Assembly: GCA_003952965.2 (NCBI GenBank)
Contig: CM025852.1
Location: 24,507,684-24,571,683 of the forward strand
Direction of reading: 5' to 3'
DNA: 64,000 nt
Origin: Morella rubra
Taxonomy: Eukaryota; Streptophyta; Magnoliopsida; Fagales; Myricaceae
In this document: positions 37,201 through 47,098 of the stretch, one piece after another
Numbering within the stretch: position 1 is the stretch's first letter
Layout: each line of letters starts with the position of its first letter
Position numbers and translations under genes: made by a program
Notes under the pieces: generated by a model
What the model saw: only the letters and a program-made list of their open reading frames with translations
What the model was told of the DNA's origin: nothing
Database searches by the model: none

Positions 37201-38645
37201 AGCAATATATGGTGCACACAATGTATCAAACTAGAGGCTTTAATGAATAAAAAGAGACACATACAGTTGCTTTTAGATCCTTTGATGTCAAGATTTTGGT
37301 CAGGCTTTCTTTTGCTGTTATAAGATCAGCTTGCATTTTATCATAGGCTTCTGTAACAAAAAAAAAAATATGGCTAAGAATGGTGGGTTTAAGGTAAAAG
37401 GCAAGGATGCATATCCTTCAGCACTATGGTTTGTGGTAGGTTAACATACCTGTTCCTTCCAGCAGGGCTTTCTGCAGTGCTTCTAGCTCAATCAATCTAT
37501 CTTCCATGTCCTAGACCCAAATATTAGCATTTGAATGTTGTCACTAAATTCAATCATCTCTGCAGCCTATAACTCAAATAAAGAGTTTGAAAATGGAGAA
37601 CCTGGGATTTTGAAACAGCAAACCGAAGCTGACCCAGCTCAAATTGTAGGTGTGAAAAAAATTCCGGGTTCAATCTGCTAATACCACACGTTATAGCAGC
37701 ATTTGTTGATGGCGAGGTTGGGGATAAGTAGGAAAAGAGTATATTAACCAAGAGAGTTAATGGAGATGCAACAACTGAATACAACAGTTGACTACTTTCT
37801 CATTTGCAGTGTGAATACTTGATCATTGTAGGTTATATTCTGACACTATGTCCCTTCCATAAGAAATAAACCAAACTACATGCTAGTTCTATTTAAACAC
37901 AAAGCATACACAATAAAATTCGACTGAAGGAAGCAAAGCACACCATATTAAAGACCTTTTTTCTTTCTAAAAGTACATGCTTGGATTCTACTCATACAAG
38001 CACACGTAAATGCACTTCCATATTGCAGGAATCAATGTCTCTAACAGGTATGCAATTTTGAATCTCCGCGTAATTAGCATGCAATGAAAAAGCACTGACC
38101 GCCTCCTCAACCTCGCGATCTCATATTCAATATCCTGAGCTTCAGTGTCCAGAAAGTACTCGATCAGCTCCGCTGGAGTGTCCGGAATAACCCGAGACTA
38201 TGACAAGCAAAAACAACAGCCATATAAAATTACAACAAAACAGAGAGAAATAAAACAACAATTTTACACAATTAGCAAGACCCAGTTCCTCCAAATCGAA
38301 ACAAAATTACCTGCCGAAGAGAGTGGCGGCGCTCCTTTTCTTCACGGACTTGGCGTTCAAATTCTTCCCGGGCTTCAGCATCTCTCTCAAGCCGCCTTCG
38401 GAACTCGCGCCTCGCGATGTGACCGGTCTGTGGCGGGCCGAGCAAGCCTTCTGGGTCCTTCCTTTTCCAGAAAAGCAAATTTAAAGCCAGTAAGCTTTGA
38501 GAAACTAATAGATGGGTGACATGGAAGAAAGAGAGACAGGTACCCATCCAACGCAGCAAATTCTGGGCCTGAAAGAATTTGAAGGTACACGAATTGCACG
38601 GGATGTTACGGTGGTGGTGGCTATGCCAATGCTGAGAGCGGCCAT
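34244..38645 (-). CDS. Plastid-type coiled-coil protein of unknown function
   Basis: I know no function; it resembles At1g62780. Exon 1 is 38645-38544 (start MAALSIGIATTTVTSRAIRV, transit-peptide-like). Exons 2-7 exist twice: proximal copy 38457-38311, 38197-38100, 37674-37602, 37510-37450, 37350-37265, 37174-37085; distal copy 36535-36389, 36275-36178, 35752-35680, 35588-35528, 35428-35343, 35252-35163. Exon 8 is 34306-34244 (ends RYMTV). One set gives 239 residues. Exon 2 is strongly charged and helical (RREFRRRLERDAEAREEF); later exons carry YEIARLRRRLNPEFFSHLQ and LLTLLDENIANAH. Exons 2-7 total 555 bases, so splicing both sets would add 185 residues in frame. The duplication may be an assembly artefact (see findings). 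Confidence 0.75.
34891..36668. repeat. Tandem duplication, copy 1 (gene-distal)
   Basis: Identical, as far as I can read, to 36813-38590 at a constant offset of 1922 bases, introns included. It carries exons 7-2 of the coiled-coil gene and the 3' 47 bases of exon 1, which stop at 36668 without a start codon. Confidence 0.95.
36669..36812. other. Mosaic junction between the two duplication copies
   Basis: These 144 bases alternate, in order and on the same strand, between sequence found at 34771-34890 and sequence found at 35150-35295. Examples of the first source are TACATTCCTGTCCATTA and CAGATTGGTTGTGCCA; of the second, TGTTTTCATC, GGGTCAAT, CTCCAATAACTGCA and GGTGCACAC. At least eight switches are visible, each at a few shared bases. 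It looks like a consensus of two misaligned sequences. Confidence 0.8.
36813..38590. repeat. Tandem duplication, copy 2 (gene-proximal)
   Basis: Second copy of the 1778-bp identical block. It runs directly into the complete exon 1 and promoter of the gene, so this copy has the native 5' context, whereas copy 1 has the native 3' context (exon 8). Confidence 0.95.
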
Positions 38646-41145
38646 TGATGGCCTTCTGAGAGATGGGAGTTCCGAACCTGATGGTGCTTGCAGCTTCTTG
38701 GGGTTTGTATTATCCGTTGGAATTTTGGATGGCGCAGGAGGTAAAAATCGTAGTTTGTCCAGTGTTTTTCTATACTTTCGGTCTCAAGTGGTCGTTATTT
38801 CATGGCGGGAATCAGGGCCTTCTGCTCCGAAGTCCGAACATCACAGAGGCAGAGAAGATACTCAGATCTGCACAAAAATGGCCCCTTAAAGCATCACAGT
38901 TGAAAGGTATTGGGCTTCTAATGCTATGAACTTCAGAGGCAGAAAAGTCATTGAGATCTGCAAAAAATAAAGGGCCTAATCAAGCATCCCAATTGACACG
39001 CCTTGGGCGTCAGGAGCATAGGGCCCATTAAATGTTGGATTCAACAACAAGATGTTTAGGTGATGACATCAACATAATGTTCGGAAAGTTACTTAACGAG
39101 TAAAAACTGGATTTTCGGGTTCATTTTCTACATGTTTTTTGTATTTTTAAAAACTCTTGTGTCCTCTTGATTCAGATTTCGTGTTCATTACAACTGAAAA
39201 TTTTATATCTTTCATTATAGGTTTCGGTTTCCTAAACTTGTTGCTGGCTCTTTTGAATCCTTCTTATCGTATTTTCTCAATTGTCATTTTCGTCGTATTT
39301 TTAATATATAAAATTAATCGCTTAAAAAAAAAAAAAAAAGAAAGAAAGGGGGGACTGACTATTCAAATTTCACCTGTTTGCCAGGTGAACTCAGAGAAAA
39401 GACGTTTCACTTTGATATGTCCCAAGTTGCCCTTAAAAGTAATTATTTTATATCCTATGAAGGTTTCTAGATTTATGAGTGAAAGGATTTGAAAAATTAT
39501 TTATATTCATGCAGGTCCAAATACCTTCACATCATCTTTTTAGAGAACTTCATTTTGACTTTTCCAGATTTCGTTTAAACTTGTGACATGAAAATAAGTT
39601 AAAAAAATTCAATAATTACCAACAATTGCTAAGATATTCACTAAAAAAATTGTAAGTTAATGACCAAACAATTACTGCAAAAACCAAAGTGAAAGACATT
39701 GTGGGTTGCGTTCAAAATTTTGTCCATTACAATGGAAAGAAACATATATCTTTCCAGATCATAAACCTCACTAACAGCGTGGCATCTAACTTTCACTTAG
39801 AGTTTGGGACATTTTTTATTTTTCTCATGAACCAATAATGGGCAGGTAAACTGCTTTGAATCAAGAGTAAACAATTTAAGCTACCTCCAGGCTCCATGTT
39901 CTCCCCAGGAGCCCAGTTTGTGCAAGCGGCATCCACGGTGTGATATTATCATATTCCACTGACTCTTTACTTTCTCCCAAGGGAAATCCATTTCATCATG
40001 ACATCATGAACTGTTGGACGTAACGGCTTCACGAGGTATTCAAGAGTACACTACGACAAACGCGCAACATGAGCCACATGGCCGAAGTCCGCATCACATA
40101 AGGGGGCGGATGTTGAATTTTTATCACTCTTTCGTTTTCCCAAGATCGTTTAAATCGACCAAGCTTTTTAGGCAAGGGCGAAAGATCTACGCTTAATAAA
40201 TAAGCTTGTACTGGATTTTAAGTAAGCTACAACACAAAGGAACCAAAAACGTGTCTCAACAGAGCGGAGTGAACGACAATCCGTTTCTCTATAATGATTA
40301 GTCATCCGCGTGAAAACTTTGAAGCTGGCGTGCCCCGCTAGCTTACCGCGTGGAAGGGTGAACGGGTGCGCTTATGTGTGGATGCGACTTCTACGAGCTG
40401 TGTGTGAATGCGACCTGTAATTTCTCAAATGCCTTCTCGACTACCCAACAATAAAAGTTTAGGAAAGGTATTCGTCATACGTTCACATTTCATACTTTTC
40501 TGTTGATTTCGACTTTACAGTTTGGCAAACAAAAAATCACGCTCTAAAATGTCCCTGTCCAAATTGAATGGGTCCATTATCCCCCAAAAGACGGAGGCGG
40601 GGTCTGTTTGGTATGAAATCTCACTCACAATTCCGACCTATAGATGAAGGCCAGCATATCATATGTAGGGTCCAATCAATCACTAAAATTTACTTCCGGG
40701 AAGAACCTCAGTGCCTACTCCGGAGAGTCCTTTGTGCAATTATTGTCGAGACCGACCTAGGGAAACATCTTCTACGGCTTTACAATAGCCAATGATATAA
40801 AAAAATTGCAAAAATTATAAAGAAGTTTACTGGGAATTGAGTTGAGAATATGGACATATGCCAACCAAATAAGAGCCTTTTTCCCCCACCCTCGTTGCCC
40901 GAGACTCGTTCAAGAGGCGGCCAGTTTACAGCCCCCATGTGGAACGACAACCTCGTGGTCAACTAACTGACCGGTCTTCTGGACCGTTTTGAAGCTTCTC
41001 ATATGCACGTAAAAACCTTTTTTAGAACATAATTTGAAAAAATAAGTATGGCTTTTTCTCGACCAAGCTATTTTGGTCAATCTATTTATCATTTCCTTGC
41101 CAGATGCCTGGACTCCAACCGCTCTGCAGAAGCGAGACGTTGGGG
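38646..41145. other. Upstream region of coiled-coil gene and intergenic DNA
   Basis: No further gene recognised. A degenerate tandem repeat with a period of about 91 bases, each unit starting CAGAGGCAG, begins at 38843 and 38934. An A-run lies at 39325-39339. Site-II-like GGCCCA occurs at about 39026. Confidence 0.4.
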
Positions 41146-41536
41146 AGTAAAAAAAAATTTAGGATAGGTTAGTTTTTGTAGAATTTTAAGTATGGTGTGA
41201 ATATTTAGGTGATGTTAGAGTTTTATTGGTATTTATGTAAAAATTGTTGCGTAGTATTGATATTTGTAAAAAAAATAATGTTGAGTTGTATTGGTATTTG
41301 TGTAGAAATAATGTTAAGATTGTAATTTTAGAAGATTTGATTCAAATTCTAAAAATTTCACCAAAACGAGCATGCCCTATGTTCTCAAAATTTACACTTC
41401 AATAAAATAATTCTTCAAAATATTTTATTTTATTATCAAATCATCATTTTTCACTCAAAATAAAAATAAAAAAATCCATTCAAATCATCTATTTCTTCAC
41501 TTTTTCATTAACTCTAACACTCCTAAATTTTTACCA
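41146..41536. mobile_element. Putative MITE
   Basis: About 390 bp, AT-rich and non-coding. The ends resemble each other in inverted orientation: left GTAAAAAAAAATTTAGGA, right (read inward) GGTAAAAATTTAGGAG. No target duplication identified, so superfamily and limits are uncertain. Confidence 0.45.
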
Positions 41537-41678
41537 CCCTAAAATTTTTACAATCAGACATCACGTCACGTTCAAGTCTTCTTTTGGACCCACCAGTCCA
41601 GTCATAAGAAAATTTCCCAATAAAAAAATCCATCAAAAATAGGTTTTAAGATGAATTAACCATCCATCATCCATGATT

Positions 41679-41731
<53 letters not shown>

Positions 41732-43131
41732 AACATCCATATATGCAGACAAAGGAGTATGTTCAAGTCTTGATTCAAAGCCTATTATCTTCCTACTTTG
41801 AATTGGAAAAACCCACCTCTTTGAAAAGTAGAGTGCCCTGTTCAAATCTTGACTTAATTAAACAATTATAAACGGAATTGTGTGATAAAATTTTGAAGAG
41901 GTGAAAATTTTAAAATATGAAAATTGTTAAAAAAAATAAATAAAAAGATTATTTTAATTATTTTTTATATTTTATTAATAGTAAAAATGGATGATTTGAT
42001 ATAGTAACATACAGACGCTAGAATTAATACATCTATTAAAGGGACTCAGGTGAAAAAAATTGAAGAAGTGAAGATTAGAATTCGATTGGGAGTTGGTATT
42101 TCAAAGGTCAATAATTTATTAGCAATCAATTCCATTCATCCATGTGCAATCCAAAATAATATAATCCAAAAGGTTTAGAGGGTTTTGAGTGTCTGATTGG
42201 AGCCCAATATATGAAGAACTTGCGGAGAAAGTTGCAAGCCTTTACAGCAATTGAGTGTCTGATTAGCGCCCATTACACGAAGAACTTGCGGAGAAAGTTG
42301 CGAGCCTTTACAGCTAGGGAATGTTAGCTCGTAAAAATTATTGTAGAATATAAATATATTCAACAAAGTTTAGAATATGAATATTTAAAATTTTAAAAAT
42401 TTATACATAAATATCAATAATTTATACATAATCTTTAACAACTCATACAAAGTCTAATACATTTTTTAAAAAAATTATAAAAAATTTTCTCTCTTTATAT
42501 TTTTTCACCTAACTCTAATATTTTTTATTAAACAATTACATCAAATTATCTCTGTCTACACATTTTTATAAACTCAAACAAAAATTAAATATTTTTAAAA
42601 ATTTTCACTAACTTTTATATGAAAACCTATAAAACTACAATTTACGTAAATATTTACAAATTTCATCAAAATACTAAAAATCTTAAAATTTTTAGAAATC
42701 AACATCCCCTCCCCTCCTGCCACTTGTATATTTTGGTCAAGACATAATATCGAGAATTCTAGTGATCATAGAGGAATACCATGAAAACCTATAAAACTAC
42801 AATTTACGTAAATATTTACAAATTCCATCAAAATACTAAAAATCTTAAATTTTTTAGAAAACCAACATCCCCTCCCCTCCTGCCACTTGTATATTTTGGT
42901 CAAGACATAACATCGAGAATTCTAGTGATCATAGAGGAATACCCTCCACAAGAGTCTGTGGTTGCTTGGTAGGATCTTAGCTCATTTTTCTCTTGGGATG
43001 GAGTTTTTCAAGCGAGGAAATTTATTTACTATCAGCCCTGGGTCAAGATTTTTGTTTGAATAAAATCCTTTTGTGGCATAACTTGGTCACATTCATGGCA
43101 TATATAGAGAGAGACACTTGGAAGGTCCCAA
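41537..43131. repeat. AT-rich intergenic DNA with several tandem duplications
   Basis: Contains an (AT)n run at about 41683-41730. A 66-bp tandem duplication starts at 42187 and 42253 (units share GAAGAACTTGCGGAGAAAG). A 162-bp tandem duplication occupies 42619-42780 and 42781-42942 (units start ATGAAAACCTATAAAACTAC and end AGAGGAATACC). The open frames across these repeats are not convincing genes. Confidence 0.7.
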
Positions 43132-43272
43132 TTTTCAAATTTATTTGTTTTTTTTTCACAGTGGACAGGACATTAGGCAAAGCCTGCGGGAAGGGGGATT
43201 CGACCCCAGATCTTACCATCCCCAAGGGGAGGAGATACCACTTGAGCTACCGCTAAGTGGTTTTTAAATTTA
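43132..43272 (-). mobile_element. tRNA-derived SINE with target-site duplication
   Basis: The insert occupies 43144-43260 and reads on the minus strand. It has box A (TAGCTCAAGTGG) and box B (GGGTCGAATCC) of an internal Pol III promoter, about 35 bases apart, and a short A-rich tail at 43144-43158. It is flanked by a 12-bp duplication, TTTTCAAATTTA at 43132-43143 and TTTTTAAATTTA at 43261-43272, with one mismatch. The body is about 117 bp, short for a plant SINE. Confidence 0.8.
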
Positions 43273-43273
43273 A

Positions 43274-43473
43274 GGGTGTTTGTTAGTCAAAATTTTGAAG
43301 AATATTATCGAAATTTTGAGAATCTTTACTTTATTAAAATTTATTAGAGTTTTGTGAGAGATGATAATATATATATATATATATATATATGTAAAATTAA
43401 AAATTTTAAAATATATTTATTTTGTTAAAAATTTTCATACCTCAAAATATTAGAAAAATAAACTGTACCTTTA
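43274..43473. mobile_element. Degenerate MITE, same family as 56308-56497
   Basis: The left end GGGTGTTTGTTAGTCAAAAT followed by TTTGAAGAATATT matches one end of the element at 56308-56497. The right end is degenerate. An (AT)n run sits inside. Confidence 0.45.
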
Positions 43474-43531
43474 TCTGTTTAGATGCAGGCTGAAGCGATT
43501 CTTTTAGAAACACCTTAATAATTTATTATCC

Positions 43532-43590
43532 AATGACGTTGTTATGGCCTACCTACTTTTAATGACGTTGTTATGGCCTACCTACTTTTA
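43532..43590. repeat. 29-bp perfect tandem duplication
   Basis: The unit starting AATGACGTTGTTATGGCC is at 43532 and again at 43561, in the LTPG promoter region. Confidence 0.9.
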
Positions 43591-43783
43591 ATCCCTTTGA
43601 AAAGCCGTCTTAACTCTCGCCCATACAAGTGCATCAAAGACGAAAAAAAAAACTTAAATAAAAAACGGGGTTAGAAATTTTTTTTGAGATATATTATAGA
43701 GAGAGAGAGAGAACGAAAAACAGAGAGTATTTTTTAATAAAAAAAACAAAAGTATTTGGGGAAAGCCAACCACAGCCATTCCA

Positions 43784-43790
43784 TATAAAG
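43784..43790 (+). promoter_or_regulatory. TATA box of the LTPG gene
   Basis: TATAAAG lies 128 bases upstream of the lipid-transfer protein start codon. Confidence 0.65.
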
Positions 43791-43917
43791 ACCAGAAACC
43801 AGGAACAGGGGCGGTACACAGCTGAGAAAGAAACAAGAGACCCAAAGAGAACGCAAGCCATACCAAGAGACCTTTGTCCCATCGACGAGCAGAAAAACAC
43901 ACACACCAGCAGAAGAA

Positions 43918-45565
43918 ATGGGTTGCCACAACTCGCCCATTTTGTTGGCCGTGATGGTGTTGCTCACAGTGGGTCTCTCAACCTTGGTCGGGGCACAGAA
44001 TACCCCATCTTGTGCTCAGAAGCTGGTCCCGTGCGCCAACTACATCAACTCCAGCACCCCAGCTGCCTCTTGCTGCAACTCAATCAAAGAAGCTGTGGAC
44101 ACCCAGCTTGCCTGCCTCTGCGGCCTTTACACCACCCCTGGTTTGCTACAGTCTCTGGGCATCACCGTTGAGCAGGCTCTCCATCTCTCCCGGGCCTGTG
44201 GTGTCACCACCGATCTCAGCAAATGCAATGGTAACATTCATATCTATGCTTACTGTCCTATTGCTCATGCTTACTTTGAATCTTGAATTTCCATATTTCG
44301 TCTCAATTTCCTTATTTATAGTCGAATTTCACCGTCGCTCAGCCTTATCATCATGCTTTAAACACGATTTTACCAATCTATTCATAAAAATTTGTCATCC
44401 TTCTTTAAATTCTAGTACTTCCTAAGTCAATCAGATCACATGTATTCTAATCTGAAATTTGCTTTTTTGCATCAAACAAGTTTGTGCTGACTTCTCTCTT
44501 CTCGTTTTTCCCATCTCAACCACAGCCACAGCTCCTTCTCCTGCATCTAGTGTGCCGCCGCCCCCAGGTAACAATTTATTTTCCTGCTTGTTTCGCTGAT
44601 TGTTTCTGGAAAAAAAAAACTGAAGTCAAAACGGAGTTGTAACCATTCAACACAGGCAAATATCATATTGATTTGCCTAGAAAAAAAAAAGAAAAGAAAA
44701 TTGCACATGTTGATCAATCGTGGTCTTATAATTGATCAGAGTTACCATCATGATGGAGAATCTTGGGGTTAGGTTGCATCCGATCCGATAAAGCTCTTAT
44801 TTTGGGTATTTTTAGGTGAGCAGATGGGCCTGTCGAACTGTGAAATAGTACGCCATATTAGTATAATTTAAGCGTTTAGGTAGCAAAAGTTGACTAGGGG
44901 GACGCCAATCGCCAGCTCAAATGTGCTTTTGCTCTCTCCCCTGAGTAACCTCAAATGTGCTGTCGGGCCGGCCTTAAACCCTCAGTTCTGGGCAAGATAC
45001 TTGCCATTGTACCACTATTCTGTTTCTCAAAGTTCTTGTTTCTTCATTTTTTTTTTTATGAACTTTTAGAAAATAAAAAATAATCTGTGGGTTTTCATTT
45101 CATTTTAGCAATGCATTGACATTTGAGGACTTAAATGCCGAGGGAAATCAGGTTGAAAACATTTGTCTTGTCTGTCTCTCTTGTTTTAGTAACTGAAGGG
45201 ACCAGTTGGTGCTGTTAAGATATAATCCTAAGCATAGTCTTGAAGAACCAAGTAGCAGAAAGAAGTATAAAATGAGGAAAAAGAACTGCAGTCTTCCGCC
45301 TGCAGTAAAAGATAATTTATAGGTCCCTTTTGACCAACTGACCTTGTACATTTGGTATTCTCCCTAAATCCGACATGTTCAAAGGAGAAATATATATAAT
45401 AACGTATTCGACATAGACATGTATCAACTTATATATTAGCCTTCTAATAGTTTGCTTAATATTGCAGCCGTGCCAGGAAATGATGGCGTCTACGGAGCAA
45501 GCAGAATAGGGTTCGCTGGACTTTCCATATTATTCTTCTTCATGGCTTCTATGCTGTTTTATTAG
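43918..45565 (+). CDS. GPI-anchored non-specific lipid-transfer protein (LTPG)
   Basis: Exons 43918-44230, 44526-44567 and 45468-45565 join in frame to 150 residues. Residues 1 to about 26 are a signal peptide (ends TLVGAQ). The eight-cysteine motif follows in order: PSC, VPC, ASCC, CLC, RAC and SKC, spaced as in plant LTPs. A short Pro/Ser/Ala linker (exon 2, APSPASSVPPPPG) leads to a hydrophobic C-terminal tail ending MASMLFY, the usual signal for GPI anchoring. LTPGs act at the outer plasma membrane and wall, commonly in cuticular wax or suberin lipid export. The three-exon layout with a tiny second exon is typical. Synteny suggests At1g62790 or its At4g226xx paralogue. Confidence 0.92.
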
Positions 45566-47098
45566 ATTACTACCCCACATAGGAGCAGATAAAAGAGCAA
45601 ATAATGTTGAGGTATTGGGCAGCTGCTTGCCTTCGGAGATCTTATTTATGATTCTTATATATGTTTAATTCGAACTGATATTTCATTGATTGTAGCAGTG
45701 TTAATGTTATTATCCTTAATTATTTATTTAGTCATGATTATGTCAATATTTTCGTTGCCTCCTGCATTCATCAAAATTGCATTGACCTTATGATTAATCA
45801 ACAAAATAAAAGGAACAAAACATAACAACTAAGAACTATTAATGAACTTTTGGTCACGGCTGCCCTTTCAGCTCCGAACTTTTTGATGGATTGGAAAGTT
45901 TGAAACACCATCCAGGAGATGCCAAATCTGCTCAAATCCTTCCCTTCGTAGAAGGAGGAAACCCGACTAGTGTCCCTCTGACTAACGTGTACATCGGGTC
46001 TTTGTTCCTCGCACGGACTAAAATACGACCCTAACTCCTTTCGTATTGGGTTGTTTCTGAGAGCATAGACCATGTTTGGTTCATAGTCTTGAAATTGAAA
46101 ATGTTTTTTTTTTTTTTTTTTTTTAAATTTCAAAAACGTTTTTCAATCCAAACATAATTTTTTCATTAAAAAAAAATGAAAATGAAAATTTATATATAAA
46201 TCATTGACCCGAATTTCTTTGAATTTTTTTTAAAAAGATTCATAAAAACTTCTACTTCTATCAAAAATCTTCTTCCAAAATATATTTTTTTACTCTTATA
46301 TTTTAGAATAAATTTTTTAAAATTTCTCTTTTCAATATATTTTCCGTGAACCCTACTATTCTCACTAACACCCACAAAAAAAAATTTTAAAAATTTTCTT
46401 AAGCAATAAATAAAAAATATTTTCAAAACCGAACTAAATTTGGTTTGTATCCTCCTGCGATAAGAAAAAAATAGAAAAGAAAAAACAACTAAACTACTAG
46501 TCTACTATAACGAGCTTTGCAATTGATCTCAGAATTGGACTTCACCCCCACAAGTGGTCTTCATAGTCCGCTAGGCCCAACTCGGTCCAGTCTTCTTTTG
46601 TTTTCCTTTGATCTTCCGCCCAGCCCAGCTTATCCCTTCAAATCAACGGTGTAATTACCTCAAGTCTGCTGCCGTCAACTGACCGTTGGATCTTCTTTAA
46701 CCCTTCCGGAATCTTTTCTTATCGCGTGCCAGCGTCACTTTTAGGTCATTTTACCCCTATGCTTCCGAACAGCTCTTCTCTAATTTTACAAATAAAAATA
46801 AGCTCTCACCGTCGAGTTCGGGGCGCTACAAACAAGCCCATGGTTTTCAAAAATGCAAACCAAAAAGCCCTTCAAGAATGCCCCTGGAACCGCAAGCCTG
46901 AATCAAACGGACATATTTTAATCGAGGATAATCTCAAAAGACCAAGCTGTGCATATCCAGTAGAAGCTACTAGAAGAGGGTAGTCCAGTCCGGTCAGTCC
47001 AGTGTTGTCTTCCAGCTTTCGATCTACATTTTAAAGGAAAAACCGTAAGAAACCTCGGAAACGAACAGCCTCCATCCAATTGAAGTGACACAGAGACA
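45566..47098. other. Intergenic DNA; right end is the Hip promoter
   Basis: No gene seen. A short inverted-repeat element (about 46069-46158) has ends resembling ATGTTTGG in opposite orientations around a T-run and may be a small MITE. Upstream of Hip, GGCCCA at 46574 and CGCCCAGCCCAGC at about 46618 are site-II-like motifs. Confidence 0.4.
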
